Source: Streptococcus bovimastitidis | Lineage (GTDB): Bacteria; Bacillota; Bacilli; Lactobacillales; Streptococcaceae | Assembly: GCF_001885095.1 (NCBI RefSeq) | Contig: NZ_LZDD01000003.1 | Coordinates: forward strand, 62,001 to 126,000 | Reading direction: 5' to 3' | Length of the DNA stretch: 64,000 nucleotides | Part shown: in pieces, positions 53,113 through 62,273 of the stretch | How the letters are laid out: each line of letters begins with the position of its first letter | How positions within the stretch are numbered: position 1 is the stretch's first letter | Notes under the pieces: generated by a model | Told to the model about the DNA's origin: nothing | What the model saw: only the letters and a program-made list of their open reading frames with translations | Databases searched by the model: none | Translations under genes and position numbers: made by a program

Positions 53113-54837
53113 ATGATGAAAAAAGGAAAAACCTTCAAGAAATTAAGTATGCTATTGCTTGCCTCGACAATGGTTCTTGGTGCTTGTAGCAATCAAGCTA
53201 GTGGTAGCAGTCTGAAGTTAGACTTAAAGGCAGTTAATAGTAGCAGTGCTGCCAAGAAAACAGCTAATGGGAAATCTGTTCAAATGTACGATAGCAAACG
53301 TGCTAAAACAGAAGATTACTCAAAAGTTAATGACAAGCAAGCCAAATACGTCTTTTTATTTATTGGTGACGGGATGGGGGTAACGCCAGTCACTGCAGCT
53401 GAAGATTTTCTTGGCTATACTAAAACCAATAAAGATGAGGTTTACCCTACCAGAATGAATTTTACAGAGATGCCTGTTATCGGTTTGAAATCTCAGTATG
53501 ATTGCCATTCTTTCATTCCAGACTCTGCCTCTACAGCAACAGCTTTTGCTTCAGGGATTAAAACGCAGACCAATACAGTTGGACTTTCTGGAGACTTTAA
53601 AAAATCCAGTGATACGATTGCAGAAAAAGCTAAACGGGCAGGTAAATCTGTAGGTATCTTAACAACAGTAACACTTAATCATGCAACACCGGCAGCCTTT
53701 TACGCTAATGAAGAGTCTCGCTCGTCATATTATGACATCGGTTTACAAATGGCTGATTCTAACTTTGATTTCTTTGCAGGTGGGTCTTTAAAAGACCGCA
53801 CTGGGGAAAATGAGGATCAAAAAGACCTTTATGAAGTCATGAAAGAAAAAGGTTACAATATTGTTGACACAAAAGCTGATGCTGAAAAAGTAAACGCTAA
53901 ATCTAAGAAGACCTATATTGTTTCTGAAGAACTCCAAGATGATGGGGCTATGCCTTATCAAATCGATAAGAAAAAAGATAGTCAAGGCCTTGATGACATG
54001 GTGAAAAAAGGGATTGAAGTCATGGAGGATGATCCTGAAGGTTTCTTCATGATGGCAGAATCTGGGAAGATTGACTGGGCTGAACATGCCAATGACGGTG
54101 CAACAACGGTTAATGAAGTCATTGGTTTCCAAAAATCAATCCAAACAGCTATCGATTTCTATAATGAGCATCCAGATGAAACTTTAATTGTTGTCACAGC
54201 AGACCATTCAACAGGTGGTTTTACCATTGGAAATGAGTCAACGGGTTATGAAACTTACTTTGATCAATTGACCAAGCAAAAAGGGTCACAAGTTGAATTT
54301 GATAAGATTGTTACCTCAGAATTAGAGAAAAATCCAGATATGACTTTCGAAGAATTTGCACCAAAAATTGAAGAATTCTTTGGTTTAAAACTCGATAAGA
54401 ATGCCCCTTCAGAAAAAGTAAGTATTGAGAAAGAAGAGGACTATCTTAAAAAACAAGAAGAAAACAGATCGCTTTGTTCACAAGAAGAATACAAAGCTTT
54501 AGAAGATGCCTTTGAAGAATCTAAAAAAGCTCCAGAACAACAAAATACTAATTATGGCGAGTACATTCCTGTATCCATCACAGCAACTCGCATCTTAGAT
54601 AAAAAAGCAGGACTTGCTTGGTCAACAACAGACCATTCTGGTGAAAAAGTTCCTGTCTATGCCATGGGTTCAGGTGCAATCATGTTTGATGGTGAATATG
54701 ATGATACCGATGTCGCTATTCGTGTTGCGGAAGCCATGGGCTTTAATGGCAAGGATTCAAAAGCTAAGAAAAAAGTCGAAAAGAAAGCTCAAAAACCTAG
54801 TGGAGTTGGGCTAGAAGCACCAAAAGATAAAGAATAA
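53113..54837 (+). CDS. phoA: Alkaline phosphatase (lipoprotein)
   Basis: A 574-residue secreted alkaline phosphatase. The signal ends in a lipobox (TMVLGAC, Cys ~25), so it is likely membrane-tethered at the surface. Active-site motifs: FLFIGDGMGVTPV (metal Asp), DSASTATAFASG with the nucleophile Ser, LTTVTLNHATPAAFYA, MAESGKIDWAEHANDG, VVTADHSTGGF and the last His in STTDHSGEKVPVYAMG. An acidic/Lys-rich insertion lies at ~440-480 and the tail is Lys-rich. It releases inorganic phosphate from outside esters. Alkaline phosphatases are not common in streptococci. Confidence 0.93.
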   Translation: MMKKGKTFKKLSMLLLASTMVLGACSNQASGSSLKLDLKAVNSSSAAKKTANGKSVQMYDSKRAKTEDYSKVNDKQAKYVFLFIGDGMGVTPVTAAEDFLGYTKTNKDEVYPTRMNFTEMPVIGLKSQYDCHSFIPDSASTATAFASGIKTQTNTVGLSGDFKKSSDTIAEKAKRAGKSVGILTTVTLNHATPAAFYANEESRSSYYDIGLQMADSNFDFFAGGSLKDRTGENEDQKDLYEVMKEKGYNIVDTKADAEKVNAKSKKTYIVSEELQDDGAMPYQIDKKKDSQGLDDMVKKGIEVMEDDPEGFFMMAESGKIDWAEHANDGATTVNEVIGFQKSIQTAIDFYNEHPDETLIVVTADHSTGGFTIGNESTGYETYFDQLTKQKGSQVEFDKIVTSELEKNPDMTFEEFAPKIEEFFGLKLDKNAPSEKVSIEKEEDYLKKQEENRSLCSQEEYKALEDAFEESKKAPEQQNTNYGEYIPVSITATRILDKKAGLAWSTTDHSGEKVPVYAMGSGAIMFDGEYDDTDVAIRVAEAMGFNGKDSKAKKKVEKKAQKPSGVGLEAPKDKE

Positions 54838-54955
54838 TTTTTAAAAGAGATTCCTTCATCAGGAGGAGTTTCTTTTTGTATGATATTTTTCTTTGGACAT
54901 ATTCAGGTCACATTTCTGTTTTATACTGGCTGTAAGAAATGCAGGAGGTATGTAG

Positions 54956-56272
54956 ATGAAAGTTGCTTGGAAAGAGCTGACCTATCAGGCCAAGAAATAT
55001 ATATTGATTGAATTTTTAATTGTGTTGATGATTTTTATGGTGGTCTTTTTGACGGGTTTGACCAATGGTTTAGGGCGAGCTGTTAGTGCTCAGATTGAGA
55101 ATTATGGCCAGGTTCACTACCTTTTATCCCAGGACGCAGAAGATATTATCAGTTTTTCTCATTTTTCCGATCAAAGCTTGCAGGAGATCCAAGACTTGCC
55201 TGAAAATCAATTGGCAGGCTTGACGATTCAAAGAGCTGGACTCAAAAAAACAGCAAAATCAGAGACCATTGATGTGACTTACTTTGTGGTCGAGGATAGT
55301 GCTTTGGTGAATCCTAAAGTGGTATCAGGCCACTCCCTGTTAACAGACTCAGGTCAGATAGTCCTAGATCAGTCCTTCAAGAGCCACGGTATCAAGCTTG
55401 GTGATAAAATCCTTGATAGCAACAGTAAGAAATCACTTACGGTGGTTGGCTTCGCCAAAGATGCCATGTACGGGCATAGCGCTATTGGGTTGATGCGCCC
55501 ATCAACTTATCCAAAGGACACGACTACTTACCATGACGAGATCGATCAGTTGTCGCAAAACGTCAATCAAATGGCCCAAGATTTGAAGAATTTGGCCCAA
55601 CTACGACAGGATTTTATTTCCAATATTTCCCATGAGTTGAAAACGCCAGTGGCTTCTCTGGTTGGCCTGACAGACCTCCTGTCTGATTCTGACTTAGACG
55701 GTAAGGAACAGGCAGAGCTACTAGAATTGATGCAGTCAGAAACCTTGAGACTGAGTCGCCTTTGTGATGATATCTTAAATCTATCATGGCTTGATCGCCA
55801 GACCCGTTTAAGGCTTGAAAAAGTTAGAATTGATGAATAAATCAGACATGTCCTCATCTTACTTAGTGAGAAATGGCGGGACAAAGAGATCAGTATTGAC
55901 TTTGAAAGCCCTGCTACCTATTTAGAGACAGATGCTGACTTATGCATGCAAATATGGATTAATGTCATCGATAATGCCCTAAAATATTCTGGAGAAAAGG
56001 TTAAACTAGCCATTCACTTGGTTCAGCAATCAAAAGGAGCCGAAATAACCATTTCGGACAATGGCATAGGTATTGAAGAGAGCCAACAAAGTTACCTCTT
56101 CCAGCAATTCTACCAAGCTGACCAGTCTCATAACCGCGAGGGTAATGGGCTTGGGCTAGCCATTGTTAAACGGATTGTGACTTTATTAGAGGGTAAGATT
56201 TCACTGCAAAGTCAGGTTGGCAAGGGAACGACTGTTAAGCTATTCTTGCCAAATCAAAGCAAAAACCAATAA
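54956..56272 (+). pseudogene. Broken fusion of an ABC permease N-terminus and a histidine kinase C-terminus
   Basis: Residues 1-~187 (WKELTYQAKKYILIEFLIVLMIFMVVFLTGLTNGLGRAVSAQIENYG) are the N-terminal helix and extracellular domain of a HrtB/DevC-type permease, cut before its last helices. At about 55510-55530 the frame passes straight into a histidine kinase: end of HAMP (DEIDQLSQNVNQMAQDLKNL), H-box FISNISHELKTPVASL. A TAA at 55838-55840 interrupts the same frame; after it the kinase continues unshifted (IRHVLILLSEKWRDKE... NVIDNALKYSGE, DNGIGI, GNGLGLAIVK) to 56272. So one deletion joined two genes and one nonsense change (probably CAA to TAA) removed the ATP-binding domain. Confidence 0.85.
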
Positions 56273-56276
56273 AAAA

Positions 56277-56310
56277 GAAAAGGAAGATTTGAATAAGATC
56301 TTCCTTTTGA
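56277..56310. terminator. Bidirectional terminator between kinase remnant and pgpA
   Basis: AAAAGGAAGAT (56278-56288) pairs with ATCTTCCTTTT (56297-56307), with A/T-rich flanks for both directions. Confidence 0.85.
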
Positions 56311-56321
56311 TATGATTGCTT

Positions 56322-56831
56322 TTATTTTTTATTTGCAATAGCGCTCTTGTCAGGGTCGTTATGTGCCAGGCGTGAGGCTGCTGCGGCAGCGATGGCACAG
56401 ACGATGTCATCTAAGAAGGTGTGACAGGATTTGCCATCTTTGGCATTTAATCTGGCGATAATGCCGGGTTTTGTTTTGTCTAGGTAACCATAGTTGGTAA
56501 AGCCAATTGAGCCATAAAGATTGACGATCGAAAGAGCTAGAATTTCATCAATACCGTAGAGTCCTTCGTCAGTTTTTAGAATTTCTAAGAGAGGTTGGGA
56601 CAATTTATTTTCTTCTGCCAGTTTGTCAAATTCGATACCGGTGATAATGGCATTTTGAACTTCTCTTTTTTTAAGAACCGCACGGATATTTTCCAGACAT
56701 TCTTCTTTTGTTAAGTCGGGTATGTATTTATTCTGAAGGGACATAACTAAGTCTGCAATATCCTCATGTTGGACACCGCGTTCTAATAAGAGCTGAGTAG
56801 CGACTTCTTTTAATTGTACATCACTTTTCAT
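56322..56831 (-). CDS. pgpA: Phosphatidylglycerophosphatase A-like protein
   Basis: A 169-residue PgpA-family protein. Typical stretches are LLLERGVQHEDIADLVMSLQNKYIPDLT, GLYGIDEILALSIVNLYGSIGFTNYGYLDKTKPGII and the C-terminal CHTFLDDIVCAIAAAAASRL with acidic metal ligands. The family removes the phosphate from phosphatidylglycerol phosphate, though the short Gram-positive form lacks clear transmembrane helices. RBS AAAGGAGG on the reverse strand. Confidence 0.88.
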   Translation of the reverse strand: MKSDVQLKEVATQLLLERGVQHEDIADLVMSLQNKYIPDLTKEECLENIRAVLKKREVQNAIITGIEFDKLAEENKLSQPLLEILKTDEGLYGIDEILALSIVNLYGSIGFTNYGYLDKTKPGIIARLNAKDGKSCHTFLDDIVCAIAAAAASRLAHNDPDKSAIANKK

Positions 56832-57149
56832 AAATGACCTCCTTTATAGTGTCATTATATCATAGTAAGGGAAAGATTTTCATTTGTAAAAAAGGTTATT
56901 GAAAGGATAACAACATCCCGATTTCATTAAATTTTGGGCAAAATTAGGTTAAATGTCAAAAAAATTTTTAATATACGTTATAATAGGAAAATATAGATAA
57001 TTTATTAAAAAAGTTCCATTTTTAGACACTTTATCCAATTAAATGATAACTTGACCTTTAAAAGTTGATTGGATGAAAAAATGAGATTTTAAAAACTTAA
57101 AAAATATTATATATCTGTGTAGAATTGATTTTATGAGGTGAAAATTTGT
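56832..57149. other. AT-rich gap upstream of the XRE regulator
   Basis: About 318 bp, very AT-rich, without a supported gene. It holds the reverse-strand promoter of pgpA and a possible forward -10 TATAAT at 56979 in ACGTTATAATAGG. Nothing else recognised. Confidence 0.5.
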
Positions 57150-57491
57150 ATGGAAAATAAGGTATTGCAGGAGTACATCTCAAAAAGAATACGACTGTTA
57201 AGGTTAAACAAGGGGTTAACTCAAGAACAACTGGAAGAAAAAGCTGATCTTGGTACCAATTATGTCTATAAGTTGGAAAACCAGTCGACAAATGTCAAAG
57301 TCAAAACGTTAGAAAAGGTTATGAAAGCCTTGGAAGTTGATTTTGAAGAATTTTTTGACATTAGTTTAGTCGAACAAAATGAAGACTTATCCGATTTGAT
57401 GGACCAAATTAAAGAACTTTCTTCTGGACAACAAGATAGAGTCATTAAAGCTCTATCAACTTTAGTTGGAGAGATAAAAAGCGACAAATAA
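57150..57491 (+). CDS. XRE-family transcriptional regulator
   Basis: A 113-residue protein from ATG 57150 (RBS TGAGGTG). HTH_3 domain: LQEYISKRIRLLRLNKGLTQEQLEEKADLGTNYVYKLENQSTNVKVKTLEKVMKALEVDFEEFF. A ~45-residue acidic C-terminal helix (QNEDLSDLMDQIKELSSGQQDRVIKALSTLVGEI) may dimerise. No neighbour shows its target. Confidence 0.88.
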   Translation: MENKVLQEYISKRIRLLRLNKGLTQEQLEEKADLGTNYVYKLENQSTNVKVKTLEKVMKALEVDFEEFFDISLVEQNEDLSDLMDQIKELSSGQQDRVIKALSTLVGEIKSDK

Positions 57492-57506
57492 GTCGCTGAT
57501 AAAAAT

Positions 57507-57530
57507 ACCATGAGCAATCATGGTTTTTTT
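57507..57530 (+). terminator. Terminator of the XRE gene
   Basis: ACCATGA (57507-57513) pairs with TCATGGT (57518-57524), then T7. Confidence 0.88.
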
Positions 57531-57650
57531 GTCTTGAAAGGACTAGAAGAAGGAAAATCTTGGTGAATGCATCAGGTTGGAATTTAATTTTTTGAAAATG
57601 TCATTTTTAAAGCGCAGCTATGGTAAAATAGGGTAAACAAGGAGAATACT

Positions 57651-57920
57651 ATGGAAAAATTTTGCCAATCTTGCGCTATGCCATTAATGCCAAAAGGTCA
57701 AGATCTAAGAGGTAACAATGCCGATGGCAGCAAATCAGATACTTATTGCTATATGTGCTATGTTAACGGCCGCTTTACAGAGCCAGATATTACTTTTGAG
57801 CAGATGGTTGCTAAGGGGCAGGCGGGTATTAAAGCTAGTCCCGGGAATGCTCTTGCTAAGTGGATGATGAAGAAAAGTTACCCGATGATGCTCAAGAAAA
57901 CCTCAAGATGGAGTCGCTAA
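57651..57920 (+). CDS. Putative zinc-ribbon protein
   Basis: An 89-residue protein. FCQSCAMPLMP and YCYMCYVNGRFTEPDITFEQM supply CxxC pairs of a zinc ribbon (Zn_ribbon_2 type). The rest is a short basic tail (WMMKKSYPMMLKKTSRWSR). Small proteins of this sort are widespread in Firmicutes and sometimes act in stress response; function unknown. RBS AAGGAG. Confidence 0.85.
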   Translation: MEKFCQSCAMPLMPKGQDLRGNNADGSKSDTYCYMCYVNGRFTEPDITFEQMVAKGQAGIKASPGNALAKWMMKKSYPMMLKKTSRWSR

Positions 57921-57982
57921 AAGCTATTTTTGAAGAGCGTTTTTTGCTAAAATAGAGAAAATCAGTATGTAAGGAGCAAGGG

Positions 57983-58783
57983 ATGACAATTTTACAAGCT
58001 TTTGAGGAGCGGGATGCCTTCACAGAGACGGAAGTTGCGATTATTGACTACTTACAGGTTCATTTTCAGTCCATTGACAGTTTGACCATTAGTCAGCTGG
58101 CTAAGGATACTTTTACTTCTAATGCCAGTATTATTCGTCTTTGCCATAAGCTAGATTTTCAGGGTTTTCGCGATTTTCGTTTGGCTTTAGTAGCCGAGTT
58201 GACCTCTTCGCGTTATTTGGATAAAGAGGTGGATTTCACCCATGCATTTCAAGAGGAGTCCAGTCAGGCCATTGTTAATGGGCTTTTTTCCCTCTACAAA
58301 AACACCATGGATCAGGTCCAGTCCTTACTGTCTCTTGATCAATTGGAAAAAATGGCTGAGCAGATTAAAGTTGCTGACCGTCTATTTCTTTTTGGTTATG
58401 GGGATGTCAAATTGACCTTGAAAAGTTTCATTAATAAGCTGGTCAAGATTAATTATTTTCCTATTCTTGCGACGGAAAACGACGAAGAACACCGCATCAT
58501 TACTCATCTAAAAGCTGGCGACGTTGCTCTATTTGTTTCTTATAGTGGCAACAATGAGGAAATGCTCTCCCAAGCCCAACAATTGCGCCGTCAAGGCGTG
58601 ATCATCCAAGTCATTACGGCCAATCAAAAGAGTCCTTTGATTGCTTGGAGTTCTAGTCATCTTATGATTCCAGATATGGAGAAAGATGATAAAGTTGGCA
58701 CTTTTTACTCACAGCTGGCTTTTGACTACCTCTTGAATGTCATTTACACAATCCTCTATCAGAGTCGTAAGTCTTTGAAATGA
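57983..58783 (+). CDS. RpiR/MurR-family transcriptional regulator
   Basis: A 266-residue regulator: N-terminal HTH (TVAIIDYLQVHFQSIDSLTISQLAKDTFTSNASIIRLCHKLDFQGFRDFRLAL-like region) and C-terminal SIS sugar-phosphate-binding domain (RLFLFGYGDVKLTLKSFINKLVKINYF, GDVALFVSYSGNNEEMLSQAQQLRRQGVIIQVIT). It lies just upstream of a Gfo/Idh/MocA oxidoreductase and an OYE-type reductase and probably controls sugar-derivative metabolism. Confidence 0.92.
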   Translation: MTILQAFEERDAFTETEVAIIDYLQVHFQSIDSLTISQLAKDTFTSNASIIRLCHKLDFQGFRDFRLALVAELTSSRYLDKEVDFTHAFQEESSQAIVNGLFSLYKNTMDQVQSLLSLDQLEKMAEQIKVADRLFLFGYGDVKLTLKSFINKLVKINYFPILATENDEEHRIITHLKAGDVALFVSYSGNNEEMLSQAQQLRRQGVIIQVITANQKSPLIAWSSSHLMIPDMEKDDKVGTFYSQLAFDYLLNVIYTILYQSRKSLK

Positions 58784-58827
58784 ACTTTTTTTCCGAAAAT
58801 GTCATCCAATCATCTACCAAGTTTGAA

Positions 58828-58866
58828 CCTTTTTACCCAGATGGGTAAAAAGGCTTTTCTTTTGTT
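58828..58866 (+). terminator. Terminator of the RpiR gene
   Basis: CCTTTTTACCC (58828-58838) pairs perfectly with GGGTAAAAAGG (58843-58853), loop AGAT, then a CTTTTCTTTTG run. Confidence 0.9.
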
Positions 58867-58912
58867 TTAAAAAGAGTAAGATGAGCTTATTAGAAGATTA
58901 AAGGAGCTTATT

Positions 58913-59899
58913 ATGAAATTAGGTATTATTGGAACAGGTATGATTGTGCAAGAGTTTCTCCCAACTTTGGTGACTATACCAGGCATTGAAGTGCTAGGTT
59001 TACAAGGTATTCCCCAAGAAATGGAGCAAGTTAAAGTTTTAGCTGACACTAACGGTGTTGCCCATGCGGTTAGTGATTTTGAGGCTTTAGTTGCTTTGGG
59101 AATAGACGTTGTTTACGTAGCCGTGCCCAATTTCCTTCATGTTCATTACAGCAAATTGGCACTTCAAAAAGGCTTGCATGTGATTGTCGAAAAACCAGCT
59201 ACAAGCAACGAGGCAGAGCTAATAGAATTAGCGACCTTAGCTGCAGAAAATCAGGTCTTCATTTTTGAAGCGGTCACCACAAGTTACCTTAAAGGCTTCG
59301 CTAAAATCAAAGAGTGGTTACCTGAAGTTGGTCAAATCAAACTTGTCCAAAGTCAATACAGTCAATACTCTAGCCGCTATGATGCTTTTAAAGAAGGCAA
59401 GATCTTACCAACTTTTGATCCGCAAAAATCAGGTGGGGCACTCATGGACTTAAACTTGTATAATCTCCATTTAGTTTTAGGTCTTTTTGGGCAACCAGAG
59501 GATAGTCATTATTTCCCAACCATTGAAAGAGGGATTGATACCAATGGTATTCTGACCCTTCATTATCCCGACTTCCAAGCTTTCTGTTTGGCAGCTAAAG
59601 ACAGTAAGGGCATGATTGGAGCTATCATTCAAGGGGATAAAGGTGTCATCAGAACCAGTCTTTCGCCTAATGCCATTGGGAAAGTTATTCTTGAGAAAAA
59701 TGATGGTACTAGTCTAGAGTTTGAGGAAGATAATTTCCAAAATCGCTTACTGCCAGAATTTACGGCCTTTATCAATGCGATTAACAGCAAGGATCAGAAT
59801 TTTTACCAAGAAGCTATGGCTCGTAGTCTTATGGTCAGTCAGATTCAAACCAAAGCTCGTATAGAGAATGGCATTATTTTCCCTGCCGATCAGAAGTAA
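58913..59899 (+). CDS. Gfo/Idh/MocA-family oxidoreductase
   Basis: A 328-residue NAD(P)-dependent oxidoreductase. Rossmann start KLGIIGTGMIVQEFLPTL, EKP motif in VIVEKPATSNEAELIELA, and the C-terminal sheet (GGALMDLNLYNLHLVLGLFG). Substrate, probably a sugar or inositol derivative, cannot be told. RBS AAAGGAGC. Confidence 0.9.
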   Translation: MKLGIIGTGMIVQEFLPTLVTIPGIEVLGLQGIPQEMEQVKVLADTNGVAHAVSDFEALVALGIDVVYVAVPNFLHVHYSKLALQKGLHVIVEKPATSNEAELIELATLAAENQVFIFEAVTTSYLKGFAKIKEWLPEVGQIKLVQSQYSQYSSRYDAFKEGKILPTFDPQKSGGALMDLNLYNLHLVLGLFGQPEDSHYFPTIERGIDTNGILTLHYPDFQAFCLAAKDSKGMIGAIIQGDKGVIRTSLSPNAIGKVILEKNDGTSLEFEEDNFQNRLLPEFTAFINAINSKDQNFYQEAMARSLMVSQIQTKARIENGIIFPADQK

Positions 59900-59961
59900 G
59901 AAAAGTTAAAAATAATGTGACTTCTGTTATAATAGGGAAAAGCGAGAAAAAGGAGAAACCT

Positions 59962-61131
59962 ATGAAATTAGTGACTGATCAAATGATTCTACGTCATGGT
60001 GCAGTACTGGATGGTCGTATTGTGCAACCCCCAATGCTTTCTTACTCTGGTCTTAAAGATGGCTATGCTAGCCCAGAGACTTTAGCCTATTATGGTGCCC
60101 GTTCGCAGGCAGCTGCCATGGTCATTACGGAGTTTCACTATGTCTCTGAAAATGGTGGCCCGTGCTCAAAACCAGGTTTTCCAGAACAATTGGCCATTTA
60201 TGATGATGAGTATACAGCTTCCATCAAAGCCATTGCGGATGCGATTAAAAAGGATGGCAACAAGGCTATTTTACAAATTCATCATGGTGGGCGTGAAGCT
60301 GGGGTTAGAGGTTTGGCTGGAAAAGAAGTTCTAGCACCAAGTGCACTAGACTTTGACTTTTTACCTTATCCTGTTCGCGAAATGACTAATGAAGAGATTG
60401 AAGAAATCATAAAAGATTTTGGACGTGCGACTAAACGGGCAATTGAGGCAGGTTTTGATGGTGTCGAAATTCATGGCGCCAATCATTACCTGATTCAACA
60501 ATTTTTCTCTGCTCTCTCCAACAAGCGCCAAGACAAATGGGGTGGTAGTTTGGAAAAACGGATGACTTTTGCCCTTGAAGTTATTAAAGAGGTCAAAGCC
60601 GTCATTGCATCCGACGCTCCAAAAGACTTTATCCTTGGTTATCGGATTTCACCCGAAGAAATTCATGGTGATGCTGTTGGTTATACTTATAAAGAATCGT
60701 TGGCACTGATCAGAGAAGTTGCTAAAGAAGAGTTTGATTATATCAGTTTATCCATTTGGGGTGGCTACGCTGCCAAACCTGCAGGAAGTGAGCAGTCCTT
60801 TGGCCAACTCTTTAAAGAAGTGGTGGGACCAGAAACTCAAATCATGGTCGTTGGGTCGGTCTTTTCTGAAGACCAAGCTCGTGATGCCATAGACCAACAT
60901 GCCGATTTAATTGGAGTTGGACGAGGGACCTTGATTGATCCTCAATTCTGGTTGAAAATTAAAGAAGGCCGTGGCCAGGATATTGTCCAAACCATCTCAC
61001 CAGAACAACTTGAAAGAACCTTCTGGAGCAGGGGTCTTCAAGAAATCTTTACGAGTCAAGATTCAGGTGGCTTACCACCCTTACCTGGACATGACACAAT
61101 AACTGCCTTACACCAAGGCATTTATGATTAA
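59962..61131 (+). CDS. NADH-dependent flavin oxidoreductase (old yellow enzyme family)
   Basis: A 389-residue FMN oxidoreductase from ATG 59962 (RBS AAGGAGAAA). RIVQPPMLSYSGLKDGYASPETLAYYG, ILQIHHGGREAG, GFDGVEIHGANHYLIQQFFSALSNKRQDKWGGSLEKRMTFALEV, and SVFSEDQARDAIDQHADLIGVGRGTLIDP are OYE family signatures. It reduces activated C=C bonds or related compounds. Intact; separate promoter (TATAAT at 59928). Confidence 0.92.
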   Translation: MKLVTDQMILRHGAVLDGRIVQPPMLSYSGLKDGYASPETLAYYGARSQAAAMVITEFHYVSENGGPCSKPGFPEQLAIYDDEYTASIKAIADAIKKDGNKAILQIHHGGREAGVRGLAGKEVLAPSALDFDFLPYPVREMTNEEIEEIIKDFGRATKRAIEAGFDGVEIHGANHYLIQQFFSALSNKRQDKWGGSLEKRMTFALEVIKEVKAVIASDAPKDFILGYRISPEEIHGDAVGYTYKESLALIREVAKEEFDYISLSIWGGYAAKPAGSEQSFGQLFKEVVGPETQIMVVGSVFSEDQARDAIDQHADLIGVGRGTLIDPQFWLKIKEGRGQDIVQTISPEQLERTFWSRGLQEIFTSQDSGGLPPLPGHDTITALHQGIYD

Positions 61132-61179
61132 AACTATACTTCAGTTAAAAATCTTATAAGCTCAACACACTAATAAAAA

Positions 61180-61212
61180 AACAACCAAGTCCCCAAGGAC
61201 TTGGTTGTTTGC
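61180..61212. terminator. Bidirectional terminator after the flavin oxidoreductase
   Basis: AACAACCAAGTCC (61180-61192) pairs perfectly with GGACTTGGTTGTT (61197-61209); A-rich 5' and T-rich 3' flanks. Confidence 0.93.
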
Positions 61213-61282
61213 TTTTTTATGTTAAAGTCTTAGCATTTTGGGTTGTCATTTTTAGACTTTTTCACTCTAATGATTGAACATC

Positions 61283-62107
61283 TTAATCTTTATGTTTAGC
61301 CACTAAAATATCAGCTGCCACAGTGATTTGGCTCAGCTTTTCGAGGTCAAGCTTGCTTTTGTCGACATGGAAAAAGAGGGGCGTCATTTCAATAAAATCA
61401 GTCAGGTCAGCTTGGTTGATGGTGTACGTTTGGCTGATGTGGCTGACGTGATAGTCTGGGTAGGCCTGGGCGAAATGATTGATGACACTGTCATTACTGT
61501 AGTCTTGATGCAGCAGTTGGTCAGCGGCAGCCTGACGTAATTCTTTGAGGTGGTCACTGGCTGTAACTGCTTTAATGATTTTTCCGCCTGGTTTGAGCAC
61601 CCGCTTGAATTCCTGGTAATTGGCTGGTGAAAAAACATCAATAATGATATCAACAGACTGCTCTGCCAAGGGCAATTTAGCCAAATCGCCGACAAACCAA
61701 GTGACTAATCGTTGTGGATCTTTCTTGGCTGCCAAGAGAATGGAATCTTTGGACAAGTCGAAGGCTAAGACTTGGTTGGTCGGGTTTTGGGCGAGGGCGC
61801 GTGCGTAGTAGCCTTCGCCGCAAGCAACATCGAGGATAGTGACGGCCTGGTCCTGAGGAAGCTCTTGACTGATGGCTTTAAGGATATGTTGGTAGTAGCC
61901 GGCTTCCAGGATGTGGCTACGTCTGATAAAGGATTCTTTGTCGTAATGGGGGTCTTTTTTGGCATTGAGAATCAGGTTGGCATAGCCTTGTTTGGCCAAG
62001 TCGAAGGTATGATTTTTAGGGCAAATCAGGCTTTTACCTGTCAGTTTGAGCTGCTCTTGGCAGATGGGGCAGGTAAAGTACTTGGCGGTTTGACTAAAAG
62101 CTAACAT
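61283..62107 (-). CDS. 23S rRNA (guanine-N1)-methyltransferase, RlmA(II)/TlrB type
   Basis: A 274-residue SAM methyltransferase. The N-terminal zinc ribbon (FTCPICQEQLKLTGKSLICPKNHTFDLAKQGYANLI) with four metal ligands and the KKDPHYDKESFIRRSHILEAGYY segment identify the RlmA family, which in Gram-positives modifies G748 of 23S rRNA near the macrolide site. SAM motif I is ILDVACGEGYYARAL. Monocistronic on the reverse strand. Confidence 0.92.
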   Translation of the reverse strand: MLAFSQTAKYFTCPICQEQLKLTGKSLICPKNHTFDLAKQGYANLILNAKKDPHYDKESFIRRSHILEAGYYQHILKAISQELPQDQAVTILDVACGEGYYARALAQNPTNQVLAFDLSKDSILLAAKKDPQRLVTWFVGDLAKLPLAEQSVDIIIDVFSPANYQEFKRVLKPGGKIIKAVTASDHLKELRQAAADQLLHQDYSNDSVINHFAQAYPDYHVSHISQTYTINQADLTDFIEMTPLFFHVDKSKLDLEKLSQITVAADILVAKHKD

Positions 62108-62273
62108 GGTCTTTCCTTTTCTGTCTTTTGATAGTCCTATTATACACTTTTTTTACTTTAGATTAGTCTGACTTCTTCATTTTTAAGTTGCTGGCTAAAA
62201 AAGAAATCAGAAAAATTGTCATTTTTTTATAATCTTTTATACTAGAAGTAAGGAAAAAAAGGAGATTATAGGA

